Positions 13,425 through 24,660 of a DNA stretch of 64,000 bases are shown here, one piece after another. A model generated the notes under the pieces. The model did not search any database. It worked only from the letters and a program-made list of their open reading frames with translations, and was not told where the DNA came from. Within the stretch, counting starts at the first letter, position 1, and the number at the start of each line of letters is the position of its first letter. The DNA is from Henckelia pumila (Eukaryota; Streptophyta; Magnoliopsida; Lamiales; Gesneriaceae), in the NCBI RefSeq assembly GCF_033568475.1, contig NW_027331831.1:6324001-6388000 (forward strand), read 5' to 3'. The position numbers and the translations under genes are program-made.

Positions 13425-13610
13425 CTCCGCTTGCAGTATTCCTCGCTTCTCAAACTTTTAAAATTATTCGAAACTGTGCGCAACAATAAATCGAATGAAA
13501 ACGATCGATAAATATATGAAAACGCAAAAAAAGAAAAAGAAAAAAAGGATGCATGAATAGATGAGAAGAATAGTGAGTACTTTTGTAAAAAGACTTGTCA
13601 ACGAAACGAG
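13425..13610 (-). other. Possible 5' UTR exon of copy A
   Basis: On the minus strand this segment ends GCGGAG followed by GTATTG, a plausible splice donor. The next plausible acceptor (TTTAAAG) lies just upstream of the copy A start codon at 12097. The 3' edge is the donor; the 5' edge is only a guess. No coding frame is needed here. Confidence 0.35.
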
Positions 13611-14180
13611 TTTTCCAAATAGATTCGTGGGAATTTATAGTGATTAATATTAGCTTAATTAGGTTAAAAAGAAAATGAGATTATTGCATGTAAATGACAT
13701 TTAATTTTGTATTCCAGCCACCCGTTAGGCGTGATCTGTGTGTCAGATAAGCACCCATGCAAAAGCACAAAATTATTTAATGCGTTTGTTAAAATTCAAA
13801 AGAATCAAAACACAAAATTATGCAAGGAAAAGTAACAATAGAGCAATTTTACGAATTTACCCTGCTTCTGCTATGAATTTTTAACACTACAAGAAAAACT
13901 CGGGTTAGTTAATGCTACATCGGAAGTGTTTTTTCCCCTATTTTAAAATTATTAGATCACGTGAGATCCTTATATTTTTATGAAAATTGAAATGTGTGTT
14001 GATAATCCAATAATTGATTATGTGACCACATCATGGAGAGAAATACTCCAGATATAGCATAGAATAATCCGAAAAACTCGTATAATTATTTATTATTGAA
14101 ATGATCTAATATTATAATCAGGGAATGATATTTCATTCTTGTGCATATTTTTTAAAATTATTTATTAATAATTTAACTGA
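13611..14180. other. Intergenic, no gene seen
   Basis: AT-rich spacer between the unknown gene pair and the nested mobile block. I see no coding or repeat structure I can support. Confidence 0.5.
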
Positions 14181-14189
14181 TTAATTCAA

Positions 14190-14281
14190 GGGTAAATGAT
14201 TTAAAAATCCCTACCAATCCTTCAAACTTTATCTTAACTCCCTAACCATAATTTTCTTTATTTCAACTCCCTAATGGTCCC
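14190..14281 (+). repeat. Left terminal inverted repeat of the MULE
   Basis: Pairs with 28021-28112 on the opposite strand at about 70% identity by eye, without net length difference. Strong blocks are AACTTTAT, AACTCCCTAA, TTCTTTA and AACTCCCTA. The 9-bp direct repeat TTAATTCAA abuts it on the left. Confidence 0.75.
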
Positions 14282-14372
14282 CATTTTTGAATTAAAAATT
14301 ATTTAGCAACTAATCCTTTGTACGTGGCATTGTTAACCTATCGAACCAGTCCCGGCCATGCAAGACTATCAG

Positions 14373-14600
14373 TTACGCAATGTTTCCAGCCGACATACTC
14401 CGAATTATGGTCCAACATGCTTCCGTGAGATGAAATAAATTTAAATACATCTTTGACCAAAATGTCGTCGGGTCATACCTGCCGAGTTTTACAAAGTGCT
14501 CCTCACACTCCAACCATGCAGTCGCAACAGATGGTTTCTGCACAAGCTCCTTCAACGACACCCGGCACAGCCTTAATTCATTTTCTACCTTAAGGCGTAT
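14373..14600 (-). pseudogene. Coding-like gene fragment in the MULE (captured exon?)
   Basis: GC content rises against the neighbourhood. A minus-strand frame runs ...SLKELVQKPSVATAWLECEEH..., stops being persuasive after KLGR, and there meets CAGGTATGA, a good splice-donor context, so it may be one exon plus the start of an intron. I do not recognise the parent protein and it does not resemble a caulimovirid product. Captured host exons between MULE TIRs define Pack-MULEs, which fits the position, but no parent copy is in the window. Confidence 0.4.
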
Positions 14601-14640
14601 GGTATATAAATTTAATTATAAAATATGAGCATGAAAGAAC

Positions 14641-14690
14641 AAGAGGCTTTAAAAAAATTATTCAGACATGATATTATTACATAAATAAAC
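14641..14690 (+). repeat. Inverted scrap of the viral leader
   Basis: The plus strand here (AGAGGCTTTA...ATTATTCAGACATGATATTATT) matches the minus-strand viral leader just downstream of the primer site (27832-27862) in about 33 of 38 positions, with one mismatch over the last 22. The copy therefore points opposite to the rest of the virus, marking a rearranged end of the integrated genome. Confidence 0.5.
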
Positions 14691-14852
14691 TCCTTTGAAG
14701 AGGAGAAGACAACTTGTTTAGCTACTCATAGTAGCCTTGTTCTTGTAATACATAAAGAAAACTTAATACAATAGAGAGAGAAATATTACAACAATTTATT
14801 TGTAAGAAAACTGAAGGGAATGATCGATATCTTCAGCTTCCTTGAACGCTTG

Positions 14853-14860
14853 TATTTATA
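14853..14860 (-). promoter_or_regulatory. TATA box of the pararetroviral promoter
   Basis: TATAAATA on the minus strand lies downstream of the transactivator ORF and about 160 bp from the viral end, the position of the pregenomic RNA promoter in caulimovirids. A CT-rich, AT-rich leader follows towards 14700. Confidence 0.6.
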
Positions 14861-14921
14861 GCTAAGGTTCCACTCATTTCACCAAGAAACTTCAGGGAAT
14901 CTTACAACTATCTTCTATTTC

Positions 14922-15017
14922 TTTATGTCATTATTGATGACATCTTTTACTAGTGGAGGAGGCAGTTGTCTTGTATTTTTTATGCCATTATTGATGGCAT
15001 CTTTTACTAGTGGAGGA
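14922..15017 (-). promoter_or_regulatory. Duplicated 39-bp upstream promoter module with internal dyad
   Basis: Two 39-bp copies (14922-14960 and 14979-15017, period 57) lie about 60-160 bp upstream of the viral TATA box. Each holds a dyad, TGTCAttattgaTGACA in one and TGCCAttattgaTGGCA in the other; these are the only two differences within the 39 bp and they are symmetrical. The arrangement resembles duplicated enhancer subdomains of plant pararetroviral promoters. Confidence 0.6.
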
Positions 15018-16435
15018 ATCACATGTCTGCCACTTTCTTTTGGCTTTATTCTCCTCACATGCCTGTTTTATTGTTGTCGGGGCATATTTTGCTTTTGAAG
15101 TAGGCCCCTGTGAAAACGCATTTTTGGTGGTCCTTGTCCACCTTTGCTTGTCTCGGAAAAATCTTTTCGATCCGTTCGGGGTCTGAAGTTTTTTTCGAAT
15201 TCTGGCTCCTTCTGGTTGGGACACTCTGGGCAGATGTTCTCTGAACATCTTCCGATATGAGCCATGTTACAAAATTTTCGGCGAGTCTCTTTACTCCCCG
15301 GCAGCTTGTTGTTCCATAAAAAGTTTCTCTTCTTTTCGAAGAGTTCTTCCGCAAAAGTCGTAGTTTTTCCTGTCATTGTGTTTAACAGAAATGATCCGTT
15401 CACAAAATTCTGATAAAATTTGAACGAAAACTTGACCTTGTCCATCTCGGTGAGACAAACCCAAATACCTCATGCCCTTCTGGTTGAGATTTCATTTTCT
15501 CCAAAAGTGGACACTAATGGTATTTCCTCAAGAATAGGGTCCTTAATGAATCTTTGATTATTCATGTCAGGTCTCCTTAGCTTGATGAAATGAAAGGGTT
15601 CGTGCGATCCTTTCCCTGTTGGTTCTGAAGCTGCACTAAAGAAATATAATTCAAGCATATCTCCTCTGGACAATGGTCGTTATTTGCCCATGTTTCTTGG
15701 ACTGCTTCCTGAATCCATTTGGGTAACTGTGATATCTCCGGGAAGCTTGGTGACGTTGTATAAACTGAGGCCAAGGCTCCAAATTCATACCAAAGCTTTA
15801 CATCCTTAGGATTGACATTGTTTTTTAGCCATACCCTTGGATATATCCCTGCAACATCAACCCTGCAAGTGTTAGGGTTAATTTAACTTCTTGTACTTCT
15901 CCCACCTCTGTTGATAAACCTGAAATGGAGAAATAATAGCTGGATTAGTATCGATCTTAGATTTGCCCTTGTCAGTGTTGGGCCTAAGATTGATCTCTTT
16001 CTCTTTTACCCCAGAGGCGGAGGGTTGACTTGATGAGGAATCCTCATCAATTGTTGCTTCATCTAGATCATCAAAAGCTGATGATAGATTAGCACTTGTT
16101 TCTTGAGTTTTAGCTTCCTCAACATCTTATTTTCCAACCGGTGGTTGTATTTCTTGTTTTTTTAAAACAAATGGTTTTAGCATATCTTGTTTATGAGAAA
16201 CCAATGGTTTCTCTATGACCTTCACAATTGGCCCTTGAATAGCAGCCCATAGTTGTGTTTGAGCTTGCATACATCCTGTAATTTGATTAGATACTTTGAT
16301 CTGATCAGCTTGTTGTAACCTGCCGGCCATTTCAGCATTAATGGCTAACTGGTTGAACTCGGTTTGAAGCAACCCAAGGTGTTCCCTGAGATGCCTCTGC
16401 ATTTTCATGATGGAATCCACGTCACTGTCTTCCAT
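15018..16435 (-). pseudogene. Viral transactivator/inclusion-body protein (TAV-like), broken
   Basis: This lies between RNase H and the promoter, where TAV (ORF VI) sits in caulimovirids. The first frame, 16435-16127, starts MEDSDVDSIMKMQRHL and is helical and Gln-rich. The reading then changes frame; 15774-15577 holds a stretch with LPKWIQEAVQETW, a motif-like region I associate with the TAV core. Further pieces at 15673-15470, 15473-15291 and 15445-15068 are in other frames. Several stops and frameshifts separate them, so no functional protein is expected. Assignment rests mostly on position and general resemblance. Confidence 0.55.
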
Positions 16436-16557
16436 CTCTTGTTAAGAAATCTACAAGAATATTTTCATGAGATTTAATAATAACAATATCAAAAATATAA
16501 TTTTGACATAATGCTTGCCATCTTAATAACCTAGCTTTCTCAGGTTTAGATTCAATA

Positions 16558-17699
16558 TTATTTTTTAAAAAAAGCTTTTGCCTGGGTGTTATCAACCTTT
16601 AGCGTGAATTTTTTAGCAAGTAAAAATAATGACCATTTTTCGAAAGCCCTTTTAACTGCATAAAATTCCTTTTCGTTGATATGCCATCTGATGGCCTCTG
16701 ATTCTGAAAAAAGACTGCTACAGTGTCTGCATGGTATTTCTCCATCCGTAGTGATCTTGGTAAGGACTGCTGCCCACCAATTGTCACTAGCATCCATAAA
16801 TAAAACCAGATCATTTTCATCTTTGGGTATAGCCATTTTTGGAAGATTCTTACATATCTCCTTTAATTGGTTTACCCTTTGAGTATGGTCTTCGGTCCAT
16901 ATAAACCTAGCATCCTTTTTTAACAAAAGACTGAATACCTTTCTATACATTGCTAGGTTGTTAATGAACATCCCTACGAAATTAACTACTCCAAGAAAAC
17001 TCTGGAGTTGTTTTATGTCTTAGAGTTTATCTGGAAAATTCTTTAACTTTTCCACAATATGGGGTTGTAGAATTATTCCAGTTTCATCAATCTCAATACC
17101 AAGGAATTCAATTTTCCTTGTTGCTATGACTGCTTTCTTTTCAGATAAGACCAGTCCTTCTTGTTTACAAATTTTAGAGAAAATCTCTAAGTGTTTAATG
17201 TGTTCGTCTATATTTTTTGATGCTATAAGAATATCATCAATATAAACAAACATAAAGTTGAAATAATCTTTAAAAAGGTTATCCATCTTTCTTTGAAATA
17301 TCTGGGGTGCATTAGTCAATCCCATAGGCATAACTTCTCAAATATAGTGTTCTTGTGGAGTAGAGAAGGCTGTGAATTTCTTACTCCCTTCTTCCATTCG
17401 AATCTGGTAAAATCCAGACTTATAATCAAATTTTGAGAGCACTTTAGCATTTCGTACACAACTAATTAGGTGTTCTCTACTCGGTATGAAGTACCCATCA
17501 AACTCTAGGATTTTATTAATACCTTGGTAGTTAATAACTAACCTGGGTTTCCCTCTTTTTATTTCACCATGATTTTTGACCAGAAATCCTGGGCTGCTAT
17601 ATGGTGAAACTCCTTCTTTGATTAGACCAAGGTCCAAATGTTCCTTGATAATTATTCTCATATCCCTTTGATCTGTTATGTTCATCGGGATAGGCTAAT
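16558..17699 (-). pseudogene. Viral reverse transcriptase and RNase H, interrupted and broken
   Basis: Minus-strand frames in order: 17685-17338 (RT fingers/palm start, with the KSGFYQI context), 17331-17020 (starts PMGLTNAP, catalytic YIDDIL), and 16971-16558 (RNase H with FMDAS and a later EKEFYAVK). YIDD and FMDAS are the metal-binding motifs expected for RT and RNase H. The RT start is cut at 17699/17700 by the Tekay-type insertion; the upstream part resumes at 23645. A stop lies near 17336 and another between RT and RNase H, plus a frame change after 16558, so the protein is dead. Confidence 0.85.
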
Positions 17700-20535
17700 T
17701 GTAACACCCGGAATTTTAATACGTAAATTCGCATGCATAATTAGGAGAAATTAATTTTTAAAATAAGGGTTAAATGAATTTATGTGTTATTATGTGATTT
17801 ATATGCATGATTTAATTTATTTTTTTAAGCATTTAACCCATAATTAGTGATTTTTATGATTTTTAGTATTTTAAATATTTGATCGCGTAGACGGGACCGT
17901 GGACGGACGAGATGACAACTTTCCACCCAAATGATTTTATGAGCCTTTTTAGAGCCCTAAAATATTATTTTGAGTTTTATTATCTCAAAATTTTTAGTAT
18001 TTGATTTTATATAATTTTAGGAGTCCTTTTTATCCAAAATTAGCCAAGATAATGACTTTTAATCACTTTTAAAAATTCCCTTAATTTTAATTTCGGGATT
18101 TATGCTTTTACATCAGATTATTATTATTATTAGGACTTTTAAATAAAGTTTTGTTGGTATATTATCTTTATGTTGATTTTTATTATTTATTTAAATCATT
18201 ATCTATTCTATTTAAACCAAAACAAATCAATTTCTACCCTACACAAATCCTTATCAGCCGACAACTCCCTTAGCTGCCTCCAACCTTTCTCCATCTTCTT
18301 CACGCCCCACAGCAGATTTCAGCCTCCATAGCCGATTTATTCAAGAAAAAAATTCGAGTTCTTCGTAGGTCCGTCGTCCCGGAGTCGTTCACGCGGTCTA
18401 GCTTCGTTTTAAAAATCAAAGGCATGTCTAAAACTTTTATTTGACCACCATATAAGCTACTATTCATGCATGATATTTTTATTTCAGAATTATTCATGAA
18501 TATTTCGAATTCTATGGGAGTTTTGGTTGCTTGTTGCATAATTTGGTGGACACATGGTCATACTCACATTTTTTAACCAACATGGTTCGGTCCAGAGGTT
18601 GTGGCTCGGTCAAGGGGTGTCCTAGGGTGCCTAGGGTCGAGCTGGGTCCAGTGGTTCGAGCCATGCATGGCCAGGAGAGGAGCTGGTTCAGAACAGGTCC
18701 TAGGGTGCGCAGGTTGAGCGATGTTGGGAGATTGGGTCGTTCTCGGTCCATAAGGCGTGTTTTAGACTGATTCCAGTTGGGTTAGAACCACAAGACATAG
18801 GGGAAGGTAATACAAGTTGTGCTCCGGCCAGTGGTGGCCGGAGATGGGCGGCCGAACGGTCGGAAGTCCGGCGTCGCGCGCAGGACGCGAGCAGATGAAG
18901 GGATAGATGGTTTTGCTTCGTTCTCCTTCGTTAGGGATCGGTTTGGGCTGGTTTTTAGCTTGTTGGAAACGTCTTGAAGAGGGCTAGGGGTAGGTGGTGG
19001 TGCTCCGGCCAGGGGACGGCCGGAGCACGGCGGCAGCAGCCCCGGAAAGCTGCTGCTCGCACGGCCGAAGGTAAGGAGAGGAGGGGGGATCGGGTTGGGG
19101 GTTCTGGGTGGTTCCGGGTCGGGTCAGGGTAGTGGGTCGGGTCAGTAGGGTCTAGGGTCGGGTCAGGTAGGTCCGGGTCCGGGCTAGGTGGGCCGGGCTC
19201 GAGTATTTTAATTTTAAAATGTTTAATGTTTTAATGGGTTTTTGGGCCATTTAATTAGAAATAAAATTATTTGGGCTTCCAAATAATTTTATTTGGGCTT
19301 TCAAAATTATTTTTAAGTTAGCCCAATGATTTTTATGGGCTCGTAGGCCCACAGGAATTTTTGGGCCAGTCAGTGGATTTTGGGCCAGTCTAGAGTTTTA
19401 TTGGGCTTAAGTTAAGTAATTAGGCTTAAATATTTTATTTAGGTCAAGTTAAGTTTAATTAAGTTATTTGAGCTAAAATATGATTATTGGATTTTATTTA
19501 AGTTTAATGGGCTTAGAGTGAGTGACCAGCAGTCTGGACCAACCCATAAAAATAAACTAAGTCCGGAATATATATTTAATTTTTTATGCATGAAGTCTAT
19601 TTTAAGTAAAAGTATATTTATTATTAAAATTAATTAAATATATATTACGGACACATTTTAAGTGCATGCATACATGAAATATTTTATGATGTGTTTATGA
19701 TTAAGATTTGAGCATGAAAAATATTTTATGGAAATTGAAGTGATGTGACAGCATAGAAGTGGTTTTACCACTGACACAGAGGTAGTTCTACTACCGGCAT
19801 AGAAGTGGTTTTACCACTGACACAGAGGTAGTTCTACTACCGGCATAGAAGTGGTTTTACCACTGGCACAGAGGTAGTTTACTACCAGCATAGAGGTGGA
19901 TTTATCCACCGCCACGTACGATGGTTCTTTAGACTGATCAGTCGGCACAGTTATTAGTCACATTCATGGATATGACCATACACAGTTTTTATGTTTATGA
20001 CATGCTCAATTATGTTATGTATGATGAAGAAAGTTATGTTATGTATAAGATTTATGATTCAGCATTTATGTTATGAAAAATGTTTCCATGCATGCTCATA
20101 TACATGTATATGTATTAGTATTTACGTGATACATTATTTTAACTCTTGTTATAAAGGATTAGACATGTTGAGCCTCTAGGCTCACTACGCTTATATGGTG
20201 CAGGTGAGTATGATGTAGCTCCTACCGGTGGCGAGGACGTATGAGCGAGCATGGCAGTGGCCCCGTGACCGTCGCAGTTATTTAGTCTATTATGATGAAA
20301 TTCTGAAACATGTTTTATTTTATTATTGTTCCGCATATGAGATTTTTCAGCAGCATTGTTTATCATTTTAAATTGATGCAAGAAACATTTTAAGGATTTA
20401 TTTATTTATTTAATATTTTTCAGGTTATTTAAGAAATATATGTTATTTTTATATACATATATGTATGGGCGTATATGTATAGTATTATTTAAAAAAAAAA
20501 AGTTTTTCCGCATTTTATTAGTATTAGGCGTTTCA
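17700..20535 (+). repeat. 5' LTR of the Tekay-like element
   Basis: Begins TGTAACACCC and ends TTTCA just before the primer-binding site. It includes a GC-rich block around 18560-19200 (which produces spurious 79-residue frames repeated in the other LTR) and a hairpin minisatellite at 19752-19910. Confidence 0.9.
19752..19910 (+). repeat. Hairpin minisatellite in the 5' LTR
   Basis: About three and a half units of ~46 bp beginning CATAGAAGTGG. Each unit holds two mini-dyads, GTGGTtttACCAC and GTAGTtctACTAC; the last unit has GTGGATttATCCAC, a variant in which both arms changed together. The same array is in the 3' LTR at 22859-23017. Confidence 0.85.
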
Positions 20536-20537
20536 AT

Positions 20538-20549
20538 TGGTATCAGAGC
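20538..20549 (+). other. Primer-binding site (tRNA-iMet) of the Tekay-like element
   Basis: TGGTATCAGAGC is complementary to the 3' end of plant initiator tRNA-Met and starts two bases after the 5' LTR end. Confidence 0.9.
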
Positions 20550-20787
20550 ACGGTCCTCGGAGGGTGTCCATCTGCCACGTGAAGCTCAGAAATCCTGCTA
20601 CTGGTCTGTAAGTTTTAAATGTTTTAATAAGATTTAGAAGGAGCATATGTATTAATTTTAAGTATTTCATGTTAAGTAAGACTTTTGAAACCCTTAGTTA
20701 TGCATTGCGATTTACGTAAAGAAATATGTGGTGGTACAGAATGCCTCCCAGACAGATTCCGTCGAATTTCGAGGACGAAATTCAATT

Positions 20788-20800
20788 TAAGGGGGGGAGA
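20788..20800 (+). other. Polypurine tract of the Tekay-like element
   Basis: TAAGGGGGGGAGA directly precedes the 3' LTR (starts 20803) and would prime plus-strand synthesis. Confidence 0.85.
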
Positions 20801-20802
20801 AT

Positions 20803-23644
20803 TGTAACACCCGGAATTTTAATACGTAAATTCGCATGCATAATTAGGAGAAATTAATTTTTAAAATAAGGGTTAAATGAATTTATGTGTTATTATGTGA
20901 TTTATATGCATGATTTAATTTATTTTTTTAAGCATTTAACCCATAATTAGTGATTTTTATGATTTTAGTATTTTAAATATTTGATCGCGTAGACGGGACC
21001 GTGGACGGACGAGATGACAACTTTCCACCCAAATGATTTTATGAGCCTTTTTAGAGCCCTAAAATATTATTTTGAGTTTTATTATCTCAAAATTTTTAGT
21101 ATTTGATTTTATATAATTTTAGGAGTCCTTTTTATCCAAAATTAGCCAAGATAATGACTTTTAATCACTTTTAAAAATTCCCTTAATTTTAATTTCGGGA
21201 TTTATGCTTTTACATCAGATTATTATTATTATTAGGACTTTTAAATAAAGTTTTGTTGGTATATTATCTTTATGTTGATTTTTATTATTTATTTAAATCA
21301 TTATCTATTCTATTTAAACCAAAACAAATCAATTTCTACCCTACACAAATCCTTATCAGCCGACAACTCCCTTAGCTGCCTCCAACCTTTCTCCATCATC
21401 TTCTTCACGCCCCACAGCAGATTTCAGCCTCCATAGCCGATTTATTCAAGAAAAAAATTCGAGTTCTTCGTAGGTCCGTCGTCCCGGAGTCGTTCACGCG
21501 GTCTAGCTTCGTTTTAAAAATCAAAGGCATGTCTAAAACTTTTATTTGACCACCATATAAGCTACTATTCATGCATGATATTTTTATTTCAGAATTATTC
21601 ATGAATATTTCGAATTCTATGGGAGTTTTGGTTGCTTGTTGCATAATTTGGTGGACACATGGTCATACTCACGTTTTTTAACCAACATGGTTCGGTCCAG
21701 AGGTTGTGGCTCGGTCAAGGGGTGTCCTAGGGTGCCTAGGGTCGAGCTGGGTCCAGTGGTTCGAGCCATGCATGGCCAGGAGAGGAGCTGGTTCAGAACA
21801 GGTCCTAGGGTGCGCAGGTTGAGCGATGTTGGGAGATTGGGTCGTTCTCGGTCCATAAGGCGTGTTTTAGACTGATTCCAGTTGGGTTAGAACCACAAGA
21901 CATATGGGAAGGTAATACAAGTTGTGCTCCGGCCAGTGGTGGCCGGATATGGGCGGCCGAACGGTCGGAAGTCCGGCGTCGCGCGCAGGACGCGAGCAGA
22001 TTAAGGGATAGATGGTTTTGCTTCGTTCTCCTTCGTTAGGGATCGGTTTGGGCTGGTTTTTAGCTTGTTGGAAACGTCTTGAAGAGGGCTAGGGGTAGGT
22101 GGTGGTGCTCCGGCCAGGGGACGGCCGGAGCATGGCGGCAGCAGCCCCGGAAAGCTGCTGCTCGCACGGCCGAAGGTAAGGAGAGGAGGGGGGATCGGGT
22201 TGGGGGTTCTGGGTGGTTCCGGGTCGGGTCAGGGTAGTGGGTCGGGTCAGTAGGGTCTAGGGTCGGGTCAGGTAGGTCCGGGTCCGGGCTAGGTGGGCCG
22301 GGCTCGAGTATTTTAATTTTAAAATGTTTAATGTTTTAATGGGTTTTTGGGCCATTTAATTAGAAATAAAATTATTTGGGCTTCCAAATAATTTTATTTG
22401 GGCTTTCAAAATTATTTTTAAGTTAGCCCAATGATTTTTATGGGCTCGTAGGCCCACAGGAATTTTTGGGCCAGTCAGTGGATTTTGGGCCAGTCTAGAG
22501 TTTTATTGGGCTTAAGTTAAGTAATTAGGCTTAAATATTTTATTTAGGTCAAGTTAAGTTTAATTAAGTTATTTGAGCTAAAATATGATTATTGGATTTT
22601 ATTTAAGTTTAATGGGCTTAGAGTGAGTGACCAGCAGTCTGGACCAACCCATAAAAATAAACTAAGTCCGGAATATATATTTAATTATTTTTATGCATGA
22701 AGTCTATTTTAAGTAAAAGTATATTTATTATTAAAATTAATTAAATATATATTACGGACACATTTTAAGTGCATGCATACATGAAATATTTTATGATGTG
22801 TTTATGATTAAGATTTGAGCATGAAAAATATTTTATGGAAATTGAAGTGATGTGACAGCATAGAAGTGGTTTTACCACTGACACAGAGGTAGTTCTACTA
22901 CCGGCATAGAAGTGGTTTTACCACTGACACAGAGGTAGTTCTACTACCGGCATAGAAGTGGTTTTACCACTGGCACAGAGGTAGTTTACTACCAGCATAG
23001 AGGTGGATTTATCCACCGCCACGTACGATGGTTCTTTAGACTGATCAGTCGGCACAGTTATTAGTCACATTCATGGATATGACCATACACAGTTTTTATG
23101 TTTATGACATGCTCAATTATGTTATGTATGATGAAGAAAGTTATGTTATGTATAAGATTTATGATTCAGCATTTATGTTATGAAAAATGTTTCCATGCAT
23201 GCTCATATACATGTATATGTATTAGTATTTACGTGATACATTATTTTAACTCTTGTTATAAAGGATTAGACATGTTGAGCCTCTAGGCTCACTACGCTTA
23301 TATGGTGCAGGTGAGTATGATGTAGCTCCTACCGGTGGCGAGGACGTATGAGCGAGCATGGCAGTGGCCCCGTGACCGTCGCAGTTATTTAGTCTATTAT
23401 GATGAAATTCTGAAACATGTTTTATTTTATTATTGTTCCGCATATGAGATTTTTCAGCAGCATTGTTTATCATTTTAAATTGATGCAAGAAACATTTTAA
23501 GGATTTATTTATTTATTTAATATTTTTCAGGTTATTTAAGAAATATATGTTATTTTTATATACATATATGTATGGGCGTATATGTATAGTATTATTTAAA
23601 AAAAAAAAAAGTTTTTCCGCATTTTATTAGTATTAGGCGTTTCA
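20803..23644 (+). repeat. 3' LTR of the Tekay-like element
   Basis: Almost identical to 17700-20535. Differences seen include an A/G near 21672, G/T near 21905 and 21949, G/T near 22002, C/T near 22132, a 3-nt insertion near 21397, a 2-nt insertion near 22687, and A-run length near 23600. Confidence 0.9.
22859..23017 (+). repeat. Hairpin minisatellite in the 3' LTR
   Basis: Same array as 19752-19910, with the same number of units, so it predates the insertion. Confidence 0.85.
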
Positions 23645-24660
23645 ATTATATCTGACGAATTCATACTATTTGTCTTCCTTTAGAGTAAGACTAGCTTTGA
23701 GTTGATTTCTATCCCACCATGCCAAAGGATGCTCGTTGTAACTTTCTTTGAGCCTCTTTTTGACATCTTCAAGGGATACCTTATTTTCTAACTCTATATC
23801 TCTGTGATTCAGAGTCACCTTGAGAAGCTTCATATCCTCTGTTTGGAGTTCTTGTTCTGTTGTTATTTTCAACATGGTTTTTCCAAACCTTCTTGGATCT
23901 TTCATATTTGGGTGAAAAAGTTGTCCTTTATCACCACGCTGACTGCGAAATATTATCGGCAATTGTCGATAAAAAGCAACTTTGAGTCTTTGAACGATAA
24001 TTTTATGATCACAAATTGTAGTGAACATAAGTCTTCTTGACTCATTGTCTTGTGTGTACTTCTTAAACATTTTTAAGAAGTTATTTCCTAACAGGATATC
24101 AGCTCCTGTATCATGGAAATAGATTGGTGGTGTCTTTACCTTGTACCAAGGTGTTTGACCTGCTCCTCCCATGAGGATTTCTGCTTGTTTTATTCCTTTT
24201 CAAAGAATTAAAATTCTTCTAGAGAAATCCCGTCCAGCAATTTTTGGCAATTCTTCTTCACATTCTTCAGGGAAGACTCCTCTTTTTGCTGTACAAATTC
24301 CTGCTCCCGAGTCAATATAAGCTGCAAAGTATTCAGCCTTATATTGTTCATACAACATTTCTATTGGAATGTATATGGAGAAAGGACTTGCTGTCATTTT
24401 TAAAGGGATTACTAAATGGCCCTGCCATTTTTAACAGACTGTGTTGCAACTCAGTAATTCGATTAAGACTTTTCACCTTTAGTTTTCCTAAGGCTTCAGA
24501 AGGTAGAGTATGGTTACTTCTTTCTACTTCTTCGATGCGTCCTAGTAAATCATGTTCATGACTTACTAATTTCAATAGTTGCTTCTTCCTCTGTTTGTAA
24601 ACAGAGTTTTCGAATCTGTTTAAGGGATTGTCCCTTATCCAATTCTCTTGGTTTTCCATC
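23645..24660 (-). pseudogene. Viral aspartic protease region and polymerase N-terminus, broken
   Basis: On the minus strand 24659-24348 leads into 24397-24200, which holds YIDSGAGICTAK, a retroviral-type aspartic protease site (DSGA). 24172-23666 continues the protease fold (DTGADILLGNNFL) and the linker to RT, and is cut at 23645 by the Tekay-like element; the RT resumes at 17699. Frame changes near 24350 and 24190 and a stop near 23666 break it. Two D-S/T-G-A motifs are close together, the second resembling the usual C-terminal ILLGNNF of these proteases. Confidence 0.8.

Larger units (their letters stand above)
17700..23644 (+). mobile_element. Tekay-like (Ty3) LTR element, internally deleted
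   Basis: Two 2.84-kb LTRs (17700-20535, 20803-23644), both starting TGTAACACCCGG and ending CGTTTCA, flank a core of only 267 bp. The core has a tRNA-iMet primer site (TGGTATCAGAGC, 20538-20549), a start-like ATGCCTCCCAGACAG (about 20741), then at once the usual pol-end text (AATTTCGAGGACGAAATTC) and a purine tract. Gag start thus appears joined to pol end and nothing between survives, so the element is non-autonomous. By eye the LTRs differ by 5 substitutions and 4 small indels, so insertion was recent. The flanks (CTAAT / ATTAT) do not form a clean 5-bp target duplication. It splits the viral polymerase. Confidence 0.9.

Noticed and set aside
18300-21875. Pairs of identical 79-residue frames (18300-18539/21405-21644 and 18512-18770/21617-21875) as duplicated genes
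   Set aside because: They lie at the same offset in the two LTRs of the Tekay-like element; both strands are open only because the region is GC-rich.
17700-23644. Tandem duplication of a host segment
   Set aside because: The two copies begin TG and end CA with PBS and PPT between them, so they are LTRs.
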